Part shown: positions 50,494 to 62,900 of the stretch, in pieces
Layout: each line of letters begins with the position of its first letter
Position numbering within the stretch: the first letter of the stretch is position 1
Assembly: GCA_034336665.1 (NCBI GenBank)
Contig: CM067592.1
Location: forward strand, 55,728,473-55,792,472
Direction of reading: 5' to 3'
Length of the DNA: 64,000 nucleotides
From: Luscinia megarhynchos
Lineage: Eukaryota > Chordata > Aves > Passeriformes > Turdidae
The notes under the pieces: model-generated
What the model was told of the DNA's origin: nothing
Seen by the model: the letters and a program-made list of their open reading frames with translations, nothing else
Database searches by the model: none
Program-made: the position numbers and the translations under genes

Positions 50494-53020
50494 ATAAAAG
50501 AAGGCACTTAGAAACACCTTGACTTCTGTATACCTGGCTAGTGGAATCTTGGGGGCTGGACACTTACATCTGCTCTCACTTCTCAGTGGCTTTAGCTCTC
50601 CTCCCTCTAGCTTGCTGAAGTGTAGGACAGAGGTTATTACTTCTACACTGGAGCCAAATCATCTCTCACATCTGAGAAGCCACAGAACAAGCATCTTCCT
50701 GACTGGGTCATGCCCGTGCTCAGCTGGCAAAAAGGAATGGGGGTCACACAAGTCACTTCTTGATACAGGTACACATCCTAACAGCTAGTGAAGCATTCTC
50801 AGCCACACTAGAAAAGTTGGGGTGTCAGATCCATCTCATTTTCTGAGAGTACCTTTGAACTCTTGGAGCTCACATCACCATGAGAGCACTGAGTGCTCCA
50901 AGCTGAAGAGGGACCCACTTGTTCCCATGCCCAGTGAGGGACTACTGCCAGAAATTGCACAGTTATCCTGTGCCCCTCTTCCCCCACTTCTTTATTCCAG
51001 CTCTTTTGGCTTTATGTTCATACAGGTCTCAGATTCCTTCGTCTGAGAAAATAGCTCCCATCAGGTTGGAATGTGCTGCTGGGTTATACAAAAGTTTGTT
51101 AAGAGCCTTTTAACTGAAATTGTGGGAAGTCGACTTGGATGAATTTGTGTGCCTATTTGCAATTTAGCTTTTTCCTGAGAAATGTCACATAACTGCCAAG
51201 AGTGGTTCACTACCTGAGTTGCTATAACTACCTTGTTTCTCTGGTACATGCAGAGGTCACTGCTATAAGGACATAGAGGAAGAAAGTTTTCATCCTTGGA
51301 AAACATTCTATGGAAGAAAGTTTTGTTTTTATTACAAGATTGTCTTATTATGTAACAATCTACATGAATATGTATTCAATTATTCTGATCATAAAGAGGA
51401 TTGCCTTAGTGGGGAAAGGTCTCAGTTATGATTGTCACTCCTCATTTTATCATCACGTTGGACCTTAATGGGGGCACAGATAGGGAACATCACAGAATAT
51501 CTTGAATTGCCTGTAAGCTGGATATGAATGTCAGCAACATTAATTCACAACACCATTACTTTGTCAAAGTTAGTTACGTGTGCTACTGTTTTGAGAATAT
51601 TTGACTGATACAGTTGCCTCTATAATTAGGAGTCTGTCACATTTCAATTATATTTTCATGACACTTTCCCAAAGGTTTATAAATCAGATAAAATCCCTTT
51701 GGGCTGAAATGTGCCATGATAATTAGTGTGGGACAGTTTTGTTCATGTGCTGTGGTCCAGTGTTTTGTTAGAGGATTATTATGCAAATAGGGTAGGTGTG
51801 TTGTCATATATTTTAGATCATCAAAAAAAATTAAGGTTGGTATTTTCAGTTTTGTTCAACCATTTTGTTATAGAAGACACTGAGAGTTTGACCACTGCTT
51901 TGTCACAGCATCCTAGCAGTCCTAAGAGAAACATGCAATATAAAAATAATATATTTCATAACTAAATCACACTGTCTCAATAAAGTGATGTAAGAAGAAA
52001 AGAAGGATCAAATTTAAAATTGTCTAATTTCTGAATGTCTTTCCAAGTAGCAGCTCTTGACAAGGGTACATTGTGCAAATGTACAATGTAAAATAATTGG
52101 ATAACCTGCAATTGTGTGTAATTAGAAATACATCTAATTGAGATTGAGGAGGAAGAAGAATTAATACCTCGAATTTATTTTCCCAAGAGTTTTAGGAAAA
52201 AATTTATGGTGTCCGAGAAAAGCCTTAAAACATGTAATGATGCACAGATGTGCTGTGAAATTCTTAAAATGTGAGCTAACTTTAAGAAGATCCTCACTGA
52301 ATATTAAACAACCTTGGAAACTGCTACCCATAAATAGCATTTTTTTCTCTGTTCTTGGTGTATGGGTGGAGTGCAGAGAGCTCATTTTTTCAGAAAAGAG
52401 GCAGTTGTCAATTTTTTCAGCCTAATCTAGCTTTGTGTGTAAGTCAGGCTACTGGATTTGCATTTGTGAGCTGTTATTAGAGAGGGACTGGTGCTTTTAG
52501 AGCTGTGTCATGCAGACTAAAGTATCTTTAAGTGTTTCCCTATATTTATCCATAAATATTAGAATGAATAAAGGCATTGGCAGTGTGGCATTTTTTTGTC
52601 TGAGCAGGCAATGCACTAGGGATGGCTCTTCCTGCAAGCAGCTCAGCTGCTTTAAGTAACATATTTGCTCTTTGAGGAGAACATTTTAGTGGTAATGGAG
52701 GGAGGAAAGTATGGCAAAAGGATGTGGGGAAAAAACATACACAAACCTTCCTAAATTCTGTTTTCATGGTAGCAATTCAAACTGGAACTGTGGAAAAGGG
52801 TGGGCTTTTTTGTATCTCACATGAATACGAGATGTATTTTTAAATCAACTTTTCCAGCAGATTTTCATTATCCTTAGCACAGAAAATTTATTATTGTAGA
52901 GGAAACTGGAGCAGGCCAGCTGTGAGGTTGTTTAGCTTAGCAGTGTTCATCTTCTAATGGTCACATAGATAAGATTTAGTACAGCTTCTGTCCTGGGCAG
53001 GGAACAATATATTTTCAGAG
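50494..53020. other. Non-coding DNA; GC-richer unassigned block at 50500-51080
   Basis: From 50500 to about 51080 the sequence is GC-richer and could be further LTR or internal retroviral sequence belonging to the neighbouring remnant, but I recognise no motif and leave it unassigned. The rest is AT-rich without recognised content. A small inverted repeat (8-bp arms, 8-nt loop) lies at 52067-52090. A 22-base likeness to a CR1 tail at 51488-51509 is too short to call. Confidence 0.45.
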
Positions 53021-53442
53021 AATCATAGAATTGTTTGGGTTGGAAGGGACTTTGAAAGACCTTTTAATACAACCCCCCCTGCCATAAGCAAGGACTTCTT
53101 TCACATGAACAGTTTTCTCAGAGCCCCATCCAACCCAGCCTTTAATATTTACAGATATGTGGCATTCACAACTTCTCTGGACAAAACCTGTTACAGTGCA
53201 TTACCAAAAATTCTTCTTTATATCTAATATAAATTTATTTTATTTCACTTTAAAGCCTTTTCCTCTTGTCCCATATATCCTTGCCCTACCTGACATTCTT
53301 GTAGGCCCTCTTCAGGAACTGAAAGGCATCCAAAGCCTTCTCCAGGCTGAACAGCCTCAACTTCCTCAACCTGCTCTCACAGCAGAGGTGCTCCATACTT
53401 TGGATCTCTGCCCAGACCTTTCCTGTGCCCCAACAAAACCTT
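53021..53442 (-). mobile_element. CR1 LINE 3' end, - orientation
   Basis: The + strand starts with the textbook complement of a CR1 tail, 'aatcatagaattgtttgggt', followed by 'tggaagggactttgaaagac' and 'caaccccccctgccat'. Further blocks are 'cagagccccatccaaccc', 'ggcattcacaacttctctgg', 'ctccaggctgaacagcctc' and 'ctcacagcagaggtgctcc'. It covers the 3' untranslated region and the end of ORF2, 5'-truncated near 53442. It is of the same general subfamily as the copy at 15615-16187 but more diverged and AT-shifted. No functional frame remains. Confidence 0.95.
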
Positions 53443-56229
53443 CTTGTTTAATTTCATGAGGCTTGCATGTCTTAGGATTAAGGTGTGCTATTTAACCCAG
53501 TCACATTTCCTTTTGTGAGGTTCTCCCAGCTGTCTAGTGCCTTCTGAGCCAGCCCCTCTGCATGGTGTGATAGATAGCCTAGGGTACAGCGTGGTACCAG
53601 TGCCATCCTTACTGTCTGGAACTGAAAAGAACCCATCCATACAGAGAGGAGGGACGCTAGACCTTCAGCTCCTACTTCTCCTTTTTGTCTATGATATAGT
53701 TTAGAATGGACACAATTGACAGTAGTGCTAAATGCAGGCAGAATTAAAGAGGGAGAGAAGGAAAATCACTGTTTGGAAATCACCTCATTCAGGAGAGCAC
53801 AGAAGCACATATTTTTGTTCTTCTGGAGATCAGGAGATACTGAAGACCCACTTATATTTCTGTTCTTTCTTGAGCATACCATTTAAAATAAGATTTTTTT
53901 CTTTCAAGTTATGCAATATTATAAGAACAATTAAAACTGCAGTTCCTATCTGCTGCATTGTGGAAATCAGGATTTCTTATGCAAGGCTTGCATTTCTCCA
54001 CACATAGGTCCTCATTTTTCCTTTTCTATATAACAAGTCTTAAATCAAAGAGGAATAGACACCTTGTACTACTTTATGACATCCTGGTAAAAAGAAAGAG
54101 GGAAAAAAATGGTTAACTTCAATATTTCGTATATTTGGATATGCAACTGAGAATTTCTTCAAACTTAATTAATATAAGTATACTTTTTTTCATTTAAATA
54201 CTGTAAAATATTTGTTGCTAAAAATTCAAACATAACCACAGAGTTAGTCTTAGCTGAATAATTACTTGGCTTGACCCTCACTGCTTGTTTTCCTCCTCCT
54301 AGCTTCCAAAAGTTGTCAGTGAGCTTGCTTTTTCACTTCTCTGGAAAATTACCAGCAGCACTAAAAGACTTTTCTTGCTAATTTTCAATATTTCTACAAT
54401 TTAGAAAAGTTGGTGTTTGGATTTTATTTATTTATTTTTTTAATAAGGCACACACATAACTACATATAACTACAGTGTACATATTTGCCTAAACTGAGTT
54501 CTGTATAGGTGTTTATTTTAGGAATTAAAGTTTTCAGTGCTGGCGTGTGCACGCATGTCTGTATGTGTAATGCAGTCTATGATCTGTTCCCAGAAGTTAG
54601 CTGAAGTCTTCTCCTTCCCTCTTCAATAATAAATGAGCAGAGCTTCAACAGCAGCCAGGGACTGCCTGATGAGAGTGCCAAGTAACTGAGATATCATCTG
54701 CAAAGTCAGGTGTCAGTTCTCAAGCAGGAAGGCGATTGACTTCTCTGACATGTTGAGATGCATTCCAGCTCCCAGGGACCAGCATATGGTGTCTCAGCCA
54801 CCTCTGCCAGAAGCAGTGCCTCTGCACAGACCCCACTGTGGTGTGCCAATCTCCTTGGCTCCCAAGAGAACCATCCTTAAGAGAGATTCCTTTCTTCCAG
54901 CTCCTCTCGGTTCAAGGGTTTGGGGCAGGAAAGCCCTTCCATTCATCGTGCTTCAGTCAAAGAAACAGAGGACAGAAGATATCTTGATCTTTCACTTACT
55001 ACTTTGAGATCTCAGTTAATTCTTCTAGGTGATTAATTTCTGAAGGCTTAGAAAACTATAATAGCCTTTTAGGGGAATCTGGCTTCAGAGTTCCCCCTGC
55101 AGAGGCTTGTCCACAGCATAGTCTTTCACCAAGTCATCCACTGTAATGCTGCAGCTCTTGTCCAGATGTACATCTCTTGCAGGCAGTATCTAATGTATCC
55201 CTGTGCTTTCCCTTCTGCTAGGTACTGCTCAAAATAGTGCAAATGCCTCTGTTATTGAACTGCACCATGTTAGGAGGACCTTATTTTAGGAAGAATCAAT
55301 AGTACAAAATACTGATATGAAAAGCCTTTGAGCACAAACTTCAGTTGATTAGGGCTACTAGTACAAAGAGCAGTGGGTAACTTCTATTTCCCTTGCTTTA
55401 TTTTTTTGCTAAGCCAGAATTGAATATCTACAGTGAATAAGAAGAATTTTGAATGAAAAGTATCTGAGTTTCACATTTCCAATACTTTCACAAAAAAACC
55501 ATGGTACCTGCAAGTATTTTGCAATACTCTTTTCAGGTTTTATTTTCATTCACTAGATCTCAGTACTTGCACTGTATCTATGCAAAACTCTGAGAGTCAC
55601 TATTTTTGAGTTGTGTGCTCAGAACACATGAGCTACACCTCCAGAGTAAGTCCTCTTGGTCTGTAATTTGCATCACAATAGTGGTTGTGCCTAGTTGTGC
55701 CTATTGCTAGGCAATGACAATGAAAAATGCTGAATTCCCCGAACATTTTCCCCATATTTTATACCTACTTTTTTGAGGGATAAGATTTTTTAAAATATTT
55801 GTTAAAATGTCTCATTTTGATAATATAATACATTACTGCATACTCATCATTATACAGAGTCAACAAAATATTATCAAACTGCCTTGAAGTGTGAAGAAAC
55901 AAACTAGTTCATGAATATATGTTTGATAGCTTTTAGTACTTCCTATAACTGTACATACAATTCTCATCCATCTAAACAATCTAGTAATTTTTTAAGTGAT
56001 GCAATTTTTTTGTCCTTAATGTGCTAATCATAGATATTTTTCTGCTATTTTCAAAGTACTCATCCTAGATAGTGCAAAATACTGCAGAGCAGATGAGAAA
56101 AGCCTGGCTCTGCAGGGAGATGTTTTAGAATATGGGAAAACAGGAATAAGATTTGACAGGACTCCATTTAACAGCTCAGTTTATTAATTATATGTGAGTT
56201 AGAGAGCATACTGTGCTTTCTAATTCATT
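53443..56229. other. Non-coding DNA
   Basis: No gene or transposon recognised. GC-richer stretches at about 53500-53690 and 54610-54960 are unassigned. A 10-bp exact tandem duplication (gttgtgccta) lies at 55684-55703. Confidence 0.45.
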
Positions 56230-56284
56230 GTACTAGTACTCCATGGTACAAATGGTACCATGGTACCAATACAAGGATTGGTAC
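56230..56284. repeat. Cluster of GTAC/GGTACC palindromes
   Basis: Four overlapping symmetries fall in 55 bases. They are gtactagtac (56230-56239), the inverted pair ccatggtac/gtaccatgg (56241-56249 and 56255-56263, loop 5), the 16-bp perfect palindrome tggtaccatggtacca (56253-56268), and the inverted pair gtaccaat/attggtac (56263-56270 and 56277-56284, loop 6). The arms are shared, so the DNA could fold in alternative ways. Function is unknown. Chance or duplication-inversion during repair are possible origins. Confidence 0.85.
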
Positions 56285-56629
56285 ACTTTTGACAGACACC
56301 CTGTTTTTCTGTGAAGAGCGTAGATTTAAATCTTCCCAAGCACACTCACATTAGTAAATTCACAGTGATATAAGGGTGACTTGAATGTCCTTGATAGAGG
56401 TTGAAGCAGTGCAGATGTAGATGGAAGCACATCCAGGACCAGTTCAGCAGAGGGAGGGTGATGCAAACCACAGCTGCTGATTATACACCCACACAAACAC
56501 AGGCTCCAGCTGTAGCTTGTGTTCCTGTGCAACAAAAAGGGATATTGTGAGTATTGTCTTCTATGAAATCATCTGAACAAATGGTTGGAGGGCAAGAACA
56601 CGTCTCCTGTGAAAAAGAGACCCAGGAGA

Positions 56630-56968
56630 GTTGTGGCTGCTCAGCCTGAAGATGAGAAGAGCTCAGGGAGACCTCACAGCAAGATTTTGGTTCCAAAAGA
56701 AGCCAACAAGAAAGCTAGAGAAGGACTTTTGACCAGAGCATATAGTGACAGGACAAAGACTAATGGTTTAAAACTGAAATAGGGCAGGTTGACCTAGGCC
56801 ATAAAGAAACATTGGGCTTTTTTTGGATTACTTTTCCCAGAGAAAATGTGAGTGTCCCTAGAAGTGTTTAGGTCAGGTTGATTGGGGCATTTTTCAACCT
56901 TGTCAGGTCCGTGATGTCATGGAAGACAGTGTTAGACTTCCAGCCCAACAGTTCTATGATTTTGTGAT
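56630..56968 (+). mobile_element. CR1 LINE 3' end, + orientation
   Basis: Blocks in CR1 order: 'ctgctcagcctgaagatgag', 'caagaaagctagagaaggac', 'gacaggacaaagactaatgg', 'tttaaaactgaaatagggca', 'ccctagaagtgtttaggtca', 'ggttgattggggcatttttc' and the tail 'gttctatgattttgtgat'. On + the end of ORF2 is faintly readable in the frame 56585-56782 (around 'KKAREGLL'). A segment corresponding to the region before the final coding part is shortened. The copy is strongly diverged, lies 350 bases after the GTAC palindrome cluster and is inactive. Confidence 0.93.
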
Positions 56969-59900
56969 CTACTAATTGACCACTTGTTGCACTCATTCAC
57001 TCATTTTTTCTTGAGGGCATTGCTGCTTAGCTGCTTTTTCAGCACCTGGGGACAACCAACTGTTCTGAGACATTCCTTTTCCCACTTCTATGGTCTAGAA
57101 GTGTTCCAAGTTTCATCACCTGGAAACTGAAAATGGAGAAACAGGAGAGCATCAGTTTTGACTGCACTGAGAGTGTGAGAAGAGAGGAAGTTTGTCCAGA
57201 GGTTTCTCAGGCAGAGACTGAGAGACTGTCTGAGACACCTTCCAGAGCTTTTGTGGCAATGCTGATCAGACACCAGGTTTCCTCTAAGGGTAAAAGCATC
57301 TTGGGGCTCTCCAAGCTGTCACAGAAATTATCTACAACAACATAATGGGAATATCTCAATTTAAATGCTTCCAGGACAGATGACAAAACCACATCTCATG
57401 TGAGGAGTTTTCTGGCATCTATTGTCTCCTGTCACCTCAAGATAAGCTATGAGACCCTCGGATATTTTGTAATCAAATGAGAGAGTATAAATTATCAAGT
57501 ACCATTAGACCATGCCACCACTCTATGGACATTGCAGTAATACAAAATCTTTGGAAAGTTTTGCATTTCTATGCCACGCACTGGAAAACAGATCTAGAAA
57601 ACCAAAGTAAAATTTAGAAAGGAAATTAATGCCCTGGATGACATAATTTTCATCAGTTGGCACTAAATGTAGAAAAGTGCATTATTTAACTGATGATCTG
57701 CAAAGACAGTAGCTAAAAATTCATTTTCATTATTTTTTACAAGTACAGTTTTTTTCCCCTCAATTGCAATGTGAAACATAGTATTGCAATCATTTAGCTC
57801 TTCCAAAGCTTTCAAGCATCCCTTTAATGCAGGAGGCACAAATGGAAAACAGAAGTGTGTCTAATAGAAAAGCATTCAAACAGATCAGGTCTAGTCTCTA
57901 TTTATGAAATATTAAAAAATAAACAAGCGTCCTGTTGCAGGGAAATAAAGTCTGACCATTTTAACTTATTGCTTTAGCTGCAGCTCTAATGATATTTTTA
58001 ACAGCTAAAGAACTCCTGTGAGCTGGTTAGCTTCAATATAAATTATATATTTGAACTAAGTTAGGAAAGCACTTAAAGTGGTGTTGTCTTAACACCATCA
58101 TAAGCAATCCCTGGAAATACTGAGAGAAGTACTTGCTGTTACAGGCTCTCTTCAGAGTTTTCAGTAATGGAAATCACAGCGGTAAACAGTCTTCCTGGCA
58201 CTTAAATCTCCACATCTTCCTGATAAGGATGAGTTCATTGTGAGAGTTTTTGTACCACTTCAATGCCTTTTATTTATGGAGAAAATTTTGTACTGACTGT
58301 GTCTGAGAGTTGAGTGGCTGTGCTAGAGGGTCCATGAATAATCTGTATGCCTGTTATACACCTGGTCGACAAGAGAAGGTCTAAAGGGCAGGAGGACAAC
58401 AGCACATCCTTCCTTAGAAACAAGTCTTGATCAATATTTATCCAGATGTTCCTGGGAATGCGTTTGCTCTTGCTGTGATTTTACACTGGAATTGATATAC
58501 TCCATTCTGAGTAGCTAATCTTACATATACTGGACTGAGTTCAGAATTTTTCTGTCTCTGTTGTGTACTGCAGTGTCAAACAATGTTTATGAACCACATC
58601 TGCTATTTAGAAAACCTATCTGAACAGATGGACAAGATCGCTTAATAACTAAAGGTTTGCTCAGACTTTTCTGGTTCAACTGCTTTGGGAAAATATGTAA
58701 AAAAATCCCCCATTGTTAAATTTTACTCCAGAAGTTGCAGACCCAACAGTTTGGGGTGACTCTGCATTAGTTTATGTGCTGTTTATCTATCACTCTTCTA
58801 ACTCTTCATGTGCATCAGGTAAAATATCTGTATGACATTTTTACACTACCTTTATTATGGGAGGGCAGGTTGGGTAGAATTTCACTGCATTTATTTCTTC
58901 TATGAGTCATTCTTGTACTGTCCAAGATACCAAAGAGCAAGATTGCTATGAAAGAAAGATTATGTTTTTATTATGCTTCTCTGTCTTAAATTGTACGTCG
59001 GTTGTTTAAATAAAACCCATGTCTGAGGTTCCTGTCATTGTCTTCTAGAATGTTCTTATTACCTATCTAATAAATTCAAGGCACTTCCATTGCATACGGT
59101 TGTTCTTCAGTTAATACCAACAACTAGTCACTTGTTCTGAGTGAAGGATTTGGTCTCCATTATTATAATTTGCTTTTTTCATATGGCTATAAGGTTTCAA
59201 TAATAATATTTAACTTTTCAGCAAGTGCATTTGCCCTTTGTGTTTCACCTAAATATAGTTCAAGAAATTTAAATGTATGCAGCTTTCACTCACATAAAGG
59301 GCTTTACATCTAAGCTACAAGAAATTGGAGGAAAACTGCCAGTAAATTAAAAGAAATTCTCCTTCATCTGGCATTTAAACTTTCTGCTACAGCATTTTAA
59401 GACATTAATTTGCTTAGGGTTTTACAAAGAGAAGAAATATGAAGATTTATGTTTGCATATCATGCAAATTTAAAAGAAATACAATTCAGTCTCCTTAAGC
59501 AGCAATTAACTACTAATTTCAAATCCCTTCACAGCAGTATTACTTGATTGAGATACCTGCTTATCAGAAGGTTAAAAAATATTAAAAAATTCTTCTCCTG
59601 TCCCTATTTTTCTGTTCTTCTGACATTTCAAGTGAGAAGGAAATTTTACCTAGAAAATTCATTGGTTAAGCTCTCTTCACCAAGCAGAAATGCCTAACCC
59701 TAGTTTGCAATCAAAATGGGAAATATCCCTTGCAGTTACAATGTTCACAGATTGGCTGCTGGTTGCCAGACTGTCCAAAATTATGATTTCACACATATCA
59801 CTGGGAAATTTAAAAGCAATTTAATCTGATATATACTTCCAAAGTTATGAAAAACTGAGATTTTTAGAATTTTTGACCTAGAATTTTAAGGTGGTGAGAG

Positions 59901-62900
59901 ATTGTTGAGCAAAACGACAACACACAGTATTTCTGCAGCAAAATGCACAAGTTTGAAAGCTCCACCTCATACACATCAAGTGCTTGGCTCGTATGAGTTC
60001 CCTGATGAATTTTATAAGCTATACATATCATTTACTGAATAAATCGCTGGTGGATTTTTCTACCAGTTCAATTGCTCAGTGAAGATTTGCCAAAGACAGG
60101 GACCTTTACCAAGTTGTAAGATATCCATAGAGGGTAATTCTGGTCCAGTAGCCTACCTTGCACTTCCCTTCCACTTCATTCAGACCTGTTTCTGGAGACC
60201 TTAGAATTCTGAAATTCAAAGGTATGGAAATGGGAGATACTGCTCCTGGTAAGATGCTGTTAATGATAAAGCTGAAAGGTTTAACTCAGATCCTTGACTA
60301 CCAGTAAAAAAATTGAGCTTGCCTTCAACAAACATTTGCAAAACCCTAGACATTTTCAGCGAACTTTCTCTCAAATTGCCTGGTGCTGCTATTTACAGTA
60401 TTATTTGCTGCTTACTGGAGTCATGTCTGTTGCTGTCTTAACATTCATTAGCAGCATCTTTCACCGTGTTCACATTCTCAAAAGTCCCCAGTTCTCCACA
60501 TCAAAAGCTTATAAACACTTTACAAAAATATCCAGCACTTGAGTCAGCATTTGGTGCTTAGCCAATTTTGACAGTTTAATAAATGGCTTGCATTAAGCCG
60601 TGGCAACTGGACATGCAGTGCTCCCCACAGTCTGGAAGCAGCCCAAACCATTCAGTGCATAACTAATCCTTGTAAGTAGACACACATAAAGACCTGGTGG
60701 AAAAAGGCTGGTATTCCATACAGGCATATCTTTGGAAAACACATGGGAGCCGGAACACATGTGTTGCAGAGCTGAGAGTTACACTCAGCTGAAGTTGAGA
60801 GTAATTGAAGAATTGAAGAACTGTGATACCTGGAAGGAGAATGTGCCCCTGGGTTCCCTAGCCCTTCTGCTTTCAGAGGCCCAGGGAAGGATGTGTATAA
60901 ATTTTCCCCAGCCTGCCAATTCATCCATTGAAATTTGGCAGTGTGTTTGCCTTGAAATAGGATGGGGGTGGGTCCCTGCAGAGAAGGAGACACTCTCTTG
61001 CACATTGACTGAGCCTATTACTTTGCCAATGAAATTAACTCACCTCAGTTAAAGATTGGATAGCAGAGGGCATCTGCAAAGATGTCAGTATTACAGACAA
61101 ACACTTTTAGCTAAATTTGTGGAGCAATCTATACTCAGTGCATTAGGTATTCTTGCTAGGGTAAGTCCATCCTGGTTTGGTATGACAGGAAGATGTTGAC
61201 ATCATATTTTTCTGAGAAATAGGTGAAAGACCAATAAAGATCTGGTCTGGATGCTTCATGTGTTTCTTCAAAGGAATTACCCCTGTGGCTGGAAGGTTTT
61301 GCTCTGTGGCAGTGCCAAATCAAAAGCACCACACTCACTAATACCTGTTGACACACAGGTGCCAAAAGATACAAAATCTAAGACAAAAAGGTGTAGAGAA
61401 GATAGCAACTGTAGGTGCTACTGACTGCACAAAGACAGGCTGTGTTGCAGCTGGCAAATGGAAAAGTCATTAAGACCTCTTTGAGTGCCATTAAATCCAG
61501 AGTGTAACTTGAGAGAGCAGCCTGCCGTCACTCCAGGTGCAGACGGTCGATCCACGGGCAGGACAGCCGAGCAGGAGCTTGGCTGGGCTGCAGGCAGGGC
61601 ACAGCAGAGTTAAGGCACACATCGGGGGCTTCCTCCAAGAAGCTGTCAGCTGGGGGATGATGGATAGCCAGGGATGGTAGGGATGCCAAAACAGGACAGG
61701 GAAAATGAGAATTGGTCTGAATTTCACATTCCACATCCTGGGCAGCATTGATGAGATGGGAAGTACATCTGCAAATAAAACCTCAGTCCACAGAAAGTTT
61801 GAATATATGATTTACTAGTACCAAATAATCCTAGTAAGTACTCTAATAATACTAGTAATGTAAATTGGCTTATTTGAAGGAAAGAGCTTTGGTAAAACAA
61901 TGGATAGATGCTTCTAAAGCAAGTGTATATGTTTCACAAAAGTGAATAGTCTGACATCAAAACAATGACGTGGTGGTAAAATACAATATTTCCACTGAAA
62001 ATATATTTCCACATTAGCAATAATCTAGGAGAAATGGTAGACTTGGCTTTGCTTTTCTTCAGGGGCAAAAAAAGGTGGATTTTTTTTGAGAATGTCTTTT
62101 TTACTTTGAAAATGTATTTTGTTTCCTACAAGTGTTGGAAAAGTGACCAAACTGCAAAATACTTGTGAAATCATTAACATCCCTTTTTCCTTACACTTTT
62201 CCCTTTCTGTGAGTAGCTGTTACACAATTTTGGTTCAGTAATGGAGCAAACCAGAAGAGATTTGGAGAGTTATGAATTAAAAATTAAAAATAAGTTAATT
62301 TGCAAACCTTTACACAAGGATTTTGATGGGGAGAATTACAGCTATGCAGTAAAACTAAGATATATATAATGCTTCTTTCTAAATAAGTCTAACTCAAATT
62401 CAGAATTCTAAGCACCCAAGATTAATTTTGTGAGTCTAATGCAGAGATTTTCATCCCTTTCAGTGCATAATTGATGTATCATTTAACAAACATAATAATT
62501 CCATATAAGAAAGTTAAGAAGAATAGCTATACTAAATCTGGGTTTTCAGAAACTGACACCTTAGAGAGTTGTACAAAACACTTGTTCAGTTTTCATTTTT
62601 GCTTTACTCCTTACCTTTATGAATAAGTAAACTGATCCTACAAGCTACTCTTTTAAGTTATTAATCCTATAAGAGCATAACTAATTATTATGCACATGAG
62701 ATAAGCAAATATTACTGGTGACTATTAAGCAACTTAGGAGGTCTATAGGTGTGAAAAAACAGATTTTCCAAGATGTGAAATTGAGCATTAGATATTATTT
62801 TCTGGACTCAATGCCCTGTCTTTTCTTCTTCTGGTTAGTAAATGCTTAGTTATTTATTATAGAAAATCCTTTAAGTGCAAGGGGTAGGAGGGAAGGTATT

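Noticed and set aside
51488..51509. 22-base likeness to the complement of a CR1 tail
   Set aside because: Likeness stops after the tail and the following bases do not fit the family convincingly. Too short to call.
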